The translations under genes and the position numbers were made by a program. The notes under the pieces were generated by a model. That model was not told the DNA's origin. It did not search any database and saw only the letters and a list, made by a program, of their open reading frames with translations. 64,000 nucleotides of DNA from Bacteroidales bacterium (lineage in GTDB: Bacteria > Bacteroidota > Bacteroidia > Bacteroidales > Muribaculaceae), in assembly GCA_019416425.1 (NCBI GenBank), contig DXXK01000041.1:1-64000 (forward strand). The letters are read 5' to 3'. Positions 9,933-17,656 of the stretch are shown here, piece after piece (position 1 is the first letter of the stretch; the number at the start of each line of letters is the position of its first letter).

Positions 9933-10226
9933 GGCGCGCAAAGCCGCAAAGTGCTCCGCATTTATTTACAAAATAGGGATTTACGTGAAGATAGGGTGAT
10001 ATGGATGGATAGAAAGTGCCGGGCATCGCTGCCATCGTCTGCCACCGCGAAGCTCGCGGAGGGTTATGGATAACCCTGGACGCGGATTCCGCTAAGCTGT
10101 CCGGATGGCTTGGCGTACTTGGCGTCGGGAATCCCGATTCCATCGCGGCCTTGGCGGAAGGCCGGCTCTCCGGATGGCGGATGTAACGGCACTTATCCAT
10201 AGACTTTCTTTGTGGCTTTGCGCGCG
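9933..10226. repeat. Long palindromic multi-hairpin intergenic element
   Basis: About 290 bases fold on themselves. The outer arms GGCGCGCAAAGCC (9933-9945) and its near-complement around 10208-10226 pair. A second pair is ATGGATAGAAAGTGCCG at 10005-10021 with CGGCACTTATCCAT at 10187-10200. Inside lie four perfect small hairpins: CCGCGA/TCGCGG (10045-10059), GGGTTA/TAACCC (10061-10076), TCGGGA/TCCCGA (10125-10137) and GGCCTT/AAGGCC (10147-10163). The 116-codon minus-strand open frame across it is best explained as a by-product. It could be a MITE-like element or a structured RNA; no function is known. It fills most of the 580-base gap between GH97 and the transglutaminase-like gene. Confidence 0.7.
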
Positions 10227-10290
10227 CCCCACAAGTCAACCGGTTGTCGGATTAATTTTACGAAAGTGTTAAGCACCTTGGGTGGGGTTG

Positions 10291-10321
10291 TTGCACGTTA
10301 ATGGAAAAAGCGTTATTTTTG
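10291..10321 (+). promoter_or_regulatory. Promoter of the transglutaminase-like gene
   Basis: TTG at 10291-10293 and TATTTTTG at 10314-10321 are separated by 20 bases, matching the Bacteroidetes -33/-7 arrangement. The start codon at 10376 would have a leader of about 48 bases. Confidence 0.6.
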
Positions 10322-10375
10322 CGGGGAAATAACGACGACAGAAAATAATAACAACTTACATCAGAACAGTACAGA

Positions 10376-11749
10376 ATGGGACGGAACCTTAATATGGCGG
10401 TGGCGCTGGTGATGGGCGCATGCGCCTTGACGGCAAACGCGGAGACCTACATCAGCGACACAAAATACAACTGGAGCGGACTTGCCAACTCCATCACCTC
10501 GTCGACCAAGTCGGATTACGACAAGGCGCACGACATCTATACCTGGCTGACGCAAAACATCGCCTATGACACCTCGTATACCATCCATACGGCCGACGAG
10601 ACCTATGAGCAGCAGCGCGGCGTGTGCCAGGGTTACTGCGAGATGTTCTACCGTCTGGGCGAGGCCGTGGGGCTACGCTCCGAGATAATCTTCGGCAAGT
10701 CCAAGGACCACGAGAGCAAGATCGGCGACATAGGCCATGCCTGGATCTTCGCCTACACCGACGGCAATGCCGGCATCCTGCTGGACCCCACCTGGGGAGC
10801 GGGCAGCGTCAACGACGGCGTCTTTACGCGCAGTCCCGGCGATGATTGGTTCAACGTCCGCCCCGAATGGCTGATCTACAGCCATTACCCCGACGAGCAG
10901 AGCTTCCAGCTGCTGGAGACGCCGGTCAGCTTCGACACGTTCGCGCGCATGCCCTTCCGCGACCCGACACTGGGCGCTTACGGCTACGACGGCAAGGAAT
11001 TCCTGGCCGCCGAGCTTGCCGGGCGCAGCCCCGTCACCCCGGTGTTCTACTCCAGCCTGATCAACCAGAAGGCCAGGGGCATCAAGGTGCCGCTGCAGCA
11101 GGAGCTGCGCGTCGGCACTCCCTACGAATTCTACATCCTGCCCAGCGGCAACGACAACTTCATCCTGGCCAACGGCGATGACTATGAGCATGAGTGGCAG
11201 CGTAGCGGTCAGCAGACGGCCATCCGCTTCATCCCCGCCGAGGCCGGGCAGCTGGTGATCGGCGTCGAGAAGGCCAACGGCAGCTATTCGCACATGATCG
11301 AGTACACCGTGGCGCAGCCCACGGCACAAGACATCGAAAACCTGGAGCAGGCGAGCCCGCTCCGTTCGCCGCGCCTGAAGGCGCTGGAGAACTACCGCCG
11401 CGACTACATCGAATCCTGGCGCATGGATCCGCAGCGCATCCTGCAGGCGGTCAAGAACGAGAACATCAAGGCGTTGCCCGAGTTCTTCGTCAAGACAGGC
11501 TGCAAGCCTGTGGACATCCCGTTGAACGGACGGCTGCGTGTAGGCGACACCTATACCTTCCGATTCACGCCCGGATCGGGCACCGACTTCGCCGGCATCA
11601 ACGAGAAGGAATGGTGCAAGGAATGGACGCAGAACCCCGACGGCACCGTCACCCTGACGGTGACGCCTACCGTCCCCGGCAAGCTGTCCCTCTCGGCCAA
11701 GCTTGCCGACCAGTCCTTCTGGACCTTCCTGGAGTACCAGGTCCAGTAA
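10376..11749 (+). CDS. Secreted transglutaminase-like protein
   Basis: A 457-residue exported protein with a signal peptide ending near LTANA-E. The transglutaminase-core fold is shown by the Cys in RGVCQGYCEMF (Cys84), the His in IGHAWIF (His121) and the Asp in LLDPTWG (Asp137), the order and spacing of the Cys-His-Asp triad in bacterial transglutaminase-like cysteine proteases. The C-terminal 250 residues include two beta-rich segments with similar phrases (VPLQQELRVGTPYEFYI and IPLNGRLRVGDTYTFRF), suggesting a duplicated Ig-like domain. Its role may be cleavage or crosslinking of extracellular peptides; the substrate is unknown. It lies on the opposite strand between the GH97 gene and the susC/susD pair. 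Confidence 0.8.
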   Translation: MGRNLNMAVALVMGACALTANAETYISDTKYNWSGLANSITSSTKSDYDKAHDIYTWLTQNIAYDTSYTIHTADETYEQQRGVCQGYCEMFYRLGEAVGLRSEIIFGKSKDHESKIGDIGHAWIFAYTDGNAGILLDPTWGAGSVNDGVFTRSPGDDWFNVRPEWLIYSHYPDEQSFQLLETPVSFDTFARMPFRDPTLGAYGYDGKEFLAAELAGRSPVTPVFYSSLINQKARGIKVPLQQELRVGTPYEFYILPSGNDNFILANGDDYEHEWQRSGQQTAIRFIPAEAGQLVIGVEKANGSYSHMIEYTVAQPTAQDIENLEQASPLRSPRLKALENYRRDYIESWRMDPQRILQAVKNENIKALPEFFVKTGCKPVDIPLNGRLRVGDTYTFRFTPGSGTDFAGINEKEWCKEWTQNPDGTVTLTVTPTVPGKLSLSAKLADQSFWTFLEYQVQ

Positions 11750-11802
11750 GCTACGTTGTGAGACCCCGGCAGGGGGCAGCCATCCGGAATCGATTCATAA
11801 GG

Positions 11803-11885
11803 CTTTTTATCCGGGTATGTGCGCGGCTCGGAGAGCCTGCACTACTATTTAAGGGCATGGAGTGGCGCGCTACTGGATAAAAAAA
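11803..11885. repeat. Imperfect hairpin region in the gap downstream of the transglutaminase-like gene
   Basis: TTTTTATCC near 11803 and GGATAAAAA near 11876 pair, with further matches inward (GTA...GCGCG against CGCGC...TAC) and a small central hairpin GGCTC/GAGCC. It may be the 3' structure of the plus-strand transcript. The rest of the 295-base gap holds only the terminator that follows. Confidence 0.35.
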
Positions 11886-11916
11886 GAGGAGGTAGCTCCG
11901 GGTGGGGCTACCTCCT
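11881..11916 (-). terminator. Intrinsic terminator of the susC/susD unit
   Basis: The arms AGGAGGTAGC (11887-11896) and GCTACCTCCT (11907-11916) form a perfect ten-pair stem. On the minus strand the stem is followed by a run of Ts (from about 11885 down), as expected for termination downstream of susD. There is no T run on the plus side. Confidence 0.8.
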
Positions 11917-12044
11917 TACGATTGAAGTGATATTAACAACAATAATTGAAGTCGGCTAATGAACCATAAGGCTAAAGAACCATATCGGTCTGATCAGACG
12001 ACTCCTCAGCAATCGTCATTAGTGGCGGGGATGCCCGGCAATCC

Positions 12045-14042
12045 TTATTTGGTGGCGGGCATGTTGGGCTCGTCAGGCCAGTATGGATTCTGGTACATCG
12101 GGGACTGTGATACCGTCTGACCGTCGGGAGCCGTCAGCATCATCTGATAGATGGGGATGGGACGCAGGTAGTGTGCCATCGACCAGCTCAGACCCTCGAA
12201 CGCGTCGTTGAGTTTGGCCTCGAAGGGACGCATGTACTCGGAGCGGGACGCGGGCGAGATTGTCTCGGACAGCTGCTTCTGGTCGTACCACTGCTGCATG
12301 GGAGTGCCCCAGATGTGGAAGCCCTCGATGTGGAAGCGGTTGGTGATGAGCTGGTCGTACGAGCGCCACCGCTGCAGGTCCATGTGTCGGAAGTCCTCGG
12401 CGATGAGCTCGCAGCGACGCTCGCGGCGGATGTTGTAGCGGATGGGGTCCGTCAGCATGGCGCCGGCGGTGTAGGCTCCCCAGTCACCTTTGGCCTCCTT
12501 GGCGATGTCGGTGGCGTTGACTGTCTTCATGAAGTCGGTGTCCATGCCGGTGTGGCGTGCGCGGATGCGCTTCCAGTATGCGGTGGCGGTTCCGTCCAGC
12601 GAACCGTTCAGCTCGTAGGAAGCCTCGATGTAGTTCAGCAGTGCCTCGACGCTGCGGTAGACGGGGCATGCGGTGTAGTTGTCGCCGTTGCCGGCCATGG
12701 AGCTGCCGTAATAGTTGCCCTTGCGAAGGGCGTAGCCGGTGGAATATACGTTCTCGATGTCGGATACAAGAATCGCGGGATAGGGCTCGACAGGCACACC
12801 GTGTGTACCCACGCCGTCCTGAACCAGGATGTTCTTCTGTCCCGGCTCCTTGAGGAGCACGAACAGACGCGGGTCACGGTTCTCGCGGACCAGCCTCAGC
12901 TCGGTGTCGCCTTTATACAAGGGGCTTGCGTAGATGGGGAGACCGTCCTTGCAGGGGAACGCGTCGACCAGACCACGGGTGGCGCCGCAGCCGCGGTTGC
13001 CTTTCTGTGAGTAGACCACGATATTGTGGGTGATACCCAGGCCACGGTCGTACTGACGCCACAGCAGGACCTCGCCGTTGCCGGACAGGTTGAGCGTACC
13101 GAACATCGCCAGCCAGGGGTTCTCGGCCTCCAGGTCAGCGATCGAGGCACCCTCGGTCTGGGGAACGACGCCGGTGTTCTGGATCAGGACAGCCTTGTCG
13201 GCTACTTCCTTGGCGGACTTGCAGGCCTCGGTGAGGAACCACTTGATCTCGGCGTCGATGTCGCCGGCAGGGTATTTGAAGTCCTTATTGTACTCTTTGT
13301 TGGCTCCGGGCCATCCTTGTCCACCGGGAACGAAGGGAGTGCCCTTGAAGTTCTTCAGGAACGTACCCTCGTAGAGGGCGACGCGACTGCGGATCAGACG
13401 TGCCACATCGGCGTTGATACGGGTCGTGGCCATGTTGACGTCGGACATATAGGCGATGGCCTGGTCCATGTCCTCCATGATGAAGCGCGCCACCTCGTTG
13501 CAGGGATAGCGGCGTGAGTTCTCGCGCAGCACGTCCAGGTTGTCGCGCAGGCATTCCTTGATGATGGGGAGGTCGCCGAACTGCTGCAGGCGCTTGAAGT
13601 ACTCCAGACCGCGCATGAAGTATACCTCGCCTATGTAGTGCTTGATGTTGGCGGGGTTGCCCTGGATCTCGCCGGCCTCGTACTTGGGCAGGACCGTCTG
13701 CAGGAAATAGTTGGCGGTGTTGATGTTGGTGAACTTCCAGTTGTCGCCGTCCGACATGGGAGTATGCCACTTGCCGGGGATGTAGATCTCGTCGTAGTTC
13801 AGCGAGACCATGTTGTCGGTGTTGATGTCGCCGCCGTAGGTGCCGTAGCTCCAGTTGCCGCTGCTGGGCAGGATGTCGGTGTACATGCCATTGGCGTATG
13901 CCTCAAGATGCGACTCCTGGTCGAAGTAGTGCTCGGGGGTCACCTTGGACAGCGGCTCCTTGTTCAGATAGTCGTCGCAGGAGGTCATCGCTCCGGCCGC
14001 CATCAACGCAAGGGTTATGGGAATTATCTTGTTTGTTTTCAT
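12045..14042 (-). CDS. SusD/RagB-like glycan-binding lipoprotein
   Basis: A 665-residue surface lipoprotein. The signal peptide ends in the lipobox MTSC, with lipid-attached Cys22 followed by DDYLNKEPLS, a standard SusD start. The N-terminal SusD TPR-like region follows (FDQESHLEAYANGMY) and the C-terminal SusD domain ends with YMRPFEAK and the near-terminal QNPYWP. SusD proteins bind oligosaccharides at the cell surface and act as a lid on the SusC channel. The ATG at 14042 is 13 bases after the susC stop; the open frame upstream of it reads through susC in the wrong frame. It is longer than classical SusD, as in many large SusD variants. The glycan is unknown. Confidence 0.95.
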   Translation of the reverse strand: MKTNKIIPITLALMAAGAMTSCDDYLNKEPLSKVTPEHYFDQESHLEAYANGMYTDILPSSGNWSYGTYGGDINTDNMVSLNYDEIYIPGKWHTPMSDGDNWKFTNINTANYFLQTVLPKYEAGEIQGNPANIKHYIGEVYFMRGLEYFKRLQQFGDLPIIKECLRDNLDVLRENSRRYPCNEVARFIMEDMDQAIAYMSDVNMATTRINADVARLIRSRVALYEGTFLKNFKGTPFVPGGQGWPGANKEYNKDFKYPAGDIDAEIKWFLTEACKSAKEVADKAVLIQNTGVVPQTEGASIADLEAENPWLAMFGTLNLSGNGEVLLWRQYDRGLGITHNIVVYSQKGNRGCGATRGLVDAFPCKDGLPIYASPLYKGDTELRLVRENRDPRLFVLLKEPGQKNILVQDGVGTHGVPVEPYPAILVSDIENVYSTGYALRKGNYYGSSMAGNGDNYTACPVYRSVEALLNYIEASYELNGSLDGTATAYWKRIRARHTGMDTDFMKTVNATDIAKEAKGDWGAYTAGAMLTDPIRYNIRRERRCELIAEDFRHMDLQRWRSYDQLITNRFHIEGFHIWGTPMQQWYDQKQLSETISPASRSEYMRPFEAKLNDAFEGLSWSMAHYLRPIPIYQMMLTAPDGQTVSQSPMYQNPYWPDEPNMPATK

Positions 14043-14055
14043 ATTGTGTCGGATA

Positions 14056-17000
14056 TTAGAGGTTGAGGTTGATGCCGAAGGAGAATGTACGGGACAGAGG
14101 ATATGCGCAGCCGCCCCATCCGGAACCGATGGTCTCGGGATCGAACAGCGAGGACAGCTTGGTGCCGGTCCAGAGGTTCTCGGCCGAGAAATAGAAGCGG
14201 ATCTGGTCGAAGCCGATTTTCTTGACAACCTTCTTGGGGAGGGAGTAGCCCACCTGCAGGTTCTTCAGACGGATGTAGGAAGCATCCTGTAGATAGCGGG
14301 TCTGCACCTTCTTGTTCTTGTTGGTGTTGCCCCAGAACATGGGACGGGGATAGTAGGAGTCCGTGTTCACGTCGTTGATGCCCTCCTGAACGGACCAGGA
14401 GTTCTCGTCGCGGAAGTAATCGGCGTGCTGTCTCAGGCCCTGCGACCACCACTCGTTGTTCTCGATGCCCCAGAAGTAGGAGCTGCCCTGCCAGTAGTCA
14501 CGCTTGGCGACACCCTGGAAGTAGAGGCGCAGGTCGAAGCCGTAGTAGGAAGCGTTCAGGTCCAGCGAGAAGTTGAAGCGCGGGGTGCTGTTACCGATCA
14601 CCTTCAGGTCGCCGTGGTCGTCCAGAGTGTTGGCTCCGCTGCTGATCACACCGTCGCCGTTGATGTCGCGGTACATGATATCGCCGGCGCCCCAGTTGTA
14701 ACCGAGCTGGCTCTGACCGTTGCGGAGCTCGCCGGGCATCTGCCCGTCATGCTTAGCTGCCCATGTCTGGTCCAGACCGTTCAGGTGAGCGTCCATCTCA
14801 CCCTGGTTGTGTGCGATACCGATAGTCTCGTAACCCCAGATCTCGCCCATCACACGGCCGGCGATGTAACGCTTCGGGTCGTTGGGATTGGCTTCGGGCA
14901 AGGTGTTGGAGGGGTTGTTGGGGTAGCGTGTGATCTTGGTGATGGCGTCGCTCAGGACGAAGCGGGCGCTGTAGCTCAAGCCCCAGGAGGTGTTGTCGTA
15001 CCAGCCGATCTCCAGGTCCCATCCGTTGGTGCGGAGGTCGCAGTTGTTGGTGACGGGAACGCCGGTGCCTAAGATGGCGGGGAGCTCGGGGGCAGGGCCG
15101 ACCATGTCCTTGGTTGAGCGGATATAGTAGTCGAAGCTGCCGCGCAGGCGGCTGTTGAACAGAGCGAAGTCAAGACCGATGTTCCAGTTGTAGACTTTCT
15201 CCCATGTCAGCTCGGTGGAGACCAGACCGGGGAAACCGAGTGTGTTGGGCTTCAGGCCGCCCTGGAGCCATCCGCCGTTGCTGGCCTTGGGATCCAGCAC
15301 GCGGTAGGTCTGGTACCAGTTGGTGGTGTTCTGGTTACCCAATACACCGTACGATACACGGAGCTTGAGCTGGTTGCAGACCTCGACGCAGTCCTCCCAG
15401 AATTTCTCGTTGGCGATGTTCCAGCCTGCGGAGAAGGAGGGGAGCCAGATCCAGCGGCGGTTGGAGCGGAAACGCGAGGTGCCGTCGTAACGGAGGTTGC
15501 CCTCGATCAGGTAGCGGGAATCGTAGCTGTAGTTGATACGGCCGAAGAAGCCGGCCGTGTCCCACTGGTTGCGGTAGCCGTTCACGCTCGGGGTGACGGG
15601 GTCGCCGCTGTAGGAGTTACCGCTGGTCAGGTCGACTACGGGAAGGTCGGGAACCAGGATTCCGTTACGCTGCAGCCCGTAGCCTAACTGCTTCATGTTC
15701 TCGGTCTGGAAACCGAGCATCACGTGGAAGTCGTTCTTGTCGGCGATTGTCCAGTTGTAGTTGGAGAAGATGTTTACGTTGAAGAAGTTCTCCTTGTAGT
15801 AATCCTCATGCACGTTGCTGTCGCGGGCGTAGATGACGGGATTGCCCTCCACGTCATGGTTGTAGCGCATCTGGGAGTCCCAGTGGCGTGTTGCGGAGAG
15901 GACGTTGTAGTTCAGCTCGGCGTGGATGTCCCAGCCGTCCAGAGGGAAGAACACGAGTTCCAGCTGGTGGGTGTTGCGGTCGGTCTGCTTGGTGTCCTTG
16001 CCGCCTTCGGCCAGTCCAAGGGCGGGCGTGGGAGCGTCAAAGTAGTAGCCGTTGTCGTCGCGCAGAGGCAGCACGGGCCAGCCCTGACGGCCGATGGTCT
16101 GGTAGAGGTTGTCGGTCAGCGTGGCGGGACGGCGGAAGTCCTGGCGGTTCCAGCGCGTGCTGTAGCCCAGGCGGAACCACTTGAAGACGTCGGCGGTGAA
16201 GCGGCCGGTCACGTTGTAGCTGTTCATGGAGTTCTTGCCTATGCGGAGCGAGCCGTCATGGTCGCTGTAATTGGCGGAGAAGTAGTAGCTGACCTTCTCT
16301 GTGCCTCCGGAAACGGAGAGGTTGTGCTCCTGCGAGAAGTTGCGGTCGCGGAATATCTCGCCGTACCAGTCCACGTTGGCGTTGGCGTTTGCATAACCCT
16401 CGGCCCAGTACTGGGGGTTGTTCGGGTCGGGGATGTTCACGGTCGTGATCTTGCCGTAGTAGTAGTCCTTGATGCGCTGCAGACGGTCGCCGGTGAAGAA
16501 GATCGAGCCGCCGTCGGTGTTGGCCCATCCGTCGTTGAAGTAGGCCACGAAGGGAAGCGACTCCATGGTGTGCGCCATGTTGATGGGGTTGGCCCAGCGG
16601 AAGGAGTTCTGGTAGGAGATGGAAGCCTTGCCCTGCGAGCCCTTCTTGGTGGTGATCATGATCACGCCGAAAGGAGCGCGCGAACCGTAGATCGAAGCGG
16701 CTGCGGCATCCTTCAGGACTGATACGCTTGCCACATCCTGCGGGTTGAGGGCGTTGATGTCGCCTTCCATACCGTCGATCAGTATCAGCGGGGCGCCGCT
16801 CGAACCGTTACCGACGGTTCCGACGCCACGGATGTTGATGGATGGGTTGTCATCGAGAGCACCGGAGGGCACGTTGATGTTCAGACCGGCCACGGCACCC
16901 TGCAGGGCCTTGGCCACGTTGTCAAGAGGACGGTCGTTCAGTATCTCTGTATTCACAGTGCTGACGGCACCGGTCAGGTTGGCACGTTTCTGGGTGCCGA

Positions 17001-17367
17001 AACCGACCACCACCACTTCGTTCAGGACCTCGTCCATGGATGACATGGTGACCTTCATGTCGGGAGCTGCCTTCATCTCCACCGGCTTGCAGCCTACGTA
17101 TGTGAATACGAGCGTGGAGCCGGCGGGCACCTTGAGCTGGAACAGACCGTCGAGGTCGGTCGATGTAGCCAGCTTGACATTACCCTTCACGGTTACCGTC
17201 ACGCCGATCAGCGGACCGTCGGCGTCCTCCACAATACCGCTTGCCGTTACCTGTTGCGCCTGCATCGACATCGATTCCGACGGTTCGGCATAGGCCGCGG
17301 CCGGTATGAATCCTGCAGAGGCACACAACAGACATGAAGCAACAAGTACTTTTTTGTTGTGCAGCAT
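14056..17367 (-). CDS. SusC/RagA-like TonB-dependent outer-membrane transporter
   Basis: A 1103-residue TonB-dependent transporter. It has a signal peptide, a carboxypeptidase-regulatory-like domain (TASGIVEDADGPLIGVTV to YVGCKP, about residues 40-110), a plug with the SusC signature (VVVVGFGTQKRANLTGAVS and ASIYGSRAPFGVIMITTK), and a long barrel ending in a terminal beta strand (FSFGINLNL). There is no N-terminal STN domain, so direct anti-sigma signalling is not expected. It imports oligosaccharides captured by the adjacent SusD. The promoter is described separately and contains a G8 tract. Confidence 0.95.
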   Translation of the reverse strand: MLHNKKVLVASCLLCASAGFIPAAAYAEPSESMSMQAQQVTASGIVEDADGPLIGVTVTVKGNVKLATSTDLDGLFQLKVPAGSTLVFTYVGCKPVEMKAAPDMKVTMSSMDEVLNEVVVVGFGTQKRANLTGAVSTVNTEILNDRPLDNVAKALQGAVAGLNINVPSGALDDNPSINIRGVGTVGNGSSGAPLILIDGMEGDINALNPQDVASVSVLKDAAAASIYGSRAPFGVIMITTKKGSQGKASISYQNSFRWANPINMAHTMESLPFVAYFNDGWANTDGGSIFFTGDRLQRIKDYYYGKITTVNIPDPNNPQYWAEGYANANANVDWYGEIFRDRNFSQEHNLSVSGGTEKVSYYFSANYSDHDGSLRIGKNSMNSYNVTGRFTADVFKWFRLGYSTRWNRQDFRRPATLTDNLYQTIGRQGWPVLPLRDDNGYYFDAPTPALGLAEGGKDTKQTDRNTHQLELVFFPLDGWDIHAELNYNVLSATRHWDSQMRYNHDVEGNPVIYARDSNVHEDYYKENFFNVNIFSNYNWTIADKNDFHVMLGFQTENMKQLGYGLQRNGILVPDLPVVDLTSGNSYSGDPVTPSVNGYRNQWDTAGFFGRINYSYDSRYLIEGNLRYDGTSRFRSNRRWIWLPSFSAGWNIANEKFWEDCVEVCNQLKLRVSYGVLGNQNTTNWYQTYRVLDPKASNGGWLQGGLKPNTLGFPGLVSTELTWEKVYNWNIGLDFALFNSRLRGSFDYYIRSTKDMVGPAPELPAILGTGVPVTNNCDLRTNGWDLEIGWYDNTSWGLSYSARFVLSDAITKITRYPNNPSNTLPEANPNDPKRYIAGRVMGEIWGYETIGIAHNQGEMDAHLNGLDQTWAAKHDGQMPGELRNGQSQLGYNWGAGDIMYRDINGDGVISSGANTLDDHGDLKVIGNSTPRFNFSLDLNASYYGFDLRLYFQGVAKRDYWQGSSYFWGIENNEWWSQGLRQHADYFRDENSWSVQEGINDVNTDSYYPRPMFWGNTNKNKKVQTRYLQDASYIRLKNLQVGYSLPKKVVKKIGFDQIRFYFSAENLWTGTKLSSLFDPETIGSGWGGCAYPLSRTFSFGINLNL

Positions 17368-17493
17368 AAGATTTGAGTTTAAGGTTATTAATGTTGTTTT
17401 GAGTTAATGTTGTGTCAAAATATAAGGTCAACTTGCTCTATCGGTGTGTTTCAGCGCGTCTAAATCAGGTTAACATCTTTTGAGATACGGCTA

Positions 17494-17528
17494 CAAAATT
17501 AAACAAAAATTTACAAATTACCCCCCCC
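17494..17528 (-). promoter_or_regulatory. susC promoter with a homopolymer G8 tract in the -33 region
   Basis: On the minus strand TAATTTTG at 17501-17494 is an exact -7 match, giving a leader of about 120 bases before susC. Nineteen bases further upstream, where a TTTG element would be expected, lies a run of eight Gs (17528-17521 on the minus strand) preceded by TTTTC. Slippage in the run would change spacing or contacts. Confidence 0.5.
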
Positions 17529-17558
17529 GAAAAGTTAAATAATGTTAAAATATACGTT

Positions 17559-17571
17559 TTGACAATGTCAA
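17559..17571. promoter_or_regulatory. Perfect palindrome TTGACAATGTCAA upstream of susC
   Basis: TTGACA and TGTCAA flank a single A, giving a perfect inverted repeat about 60-70 bases upstream of the predicted susC -7 element, a position suited to an activator. The DNA-binding protein is unknown. Confidence 0.4.
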
Positions 17572-17602
17572 TAGGGTGAATATAGGATTTCCATGCATAA
17601 AG

Positions 17603-17632
17603 ATGCACCCCAAGCCGAGGCTCAGGGTGCAT
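17603..17632 (-). terminator. Hairpin downstream of mutS
   Basis: ATGCACCC (17603-17610) pairs with GGGTGCAT (17625-17632). On the minus strand it follows the mutS stop by about 25 bases and is succeeded by a short CTTTAT, so the T tract is weak. Confidence 0.5.
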
Positions 17633-17656
17633 GGTGATGTCGATGTGGATGGAGGT

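Noticed and set aside
9889..10239. 116-codon minus-strand open frame
   Set aside because: It lies almost exactly over the palindromic element and its composition follows the hairpins; no protein features are visible.
14043..14228. N-terminal extension of the first SusD protein
   Set aside because: The extra 62 residues read through susC in another frame, and the signal peptide begins exactly at the ATG at 14042.
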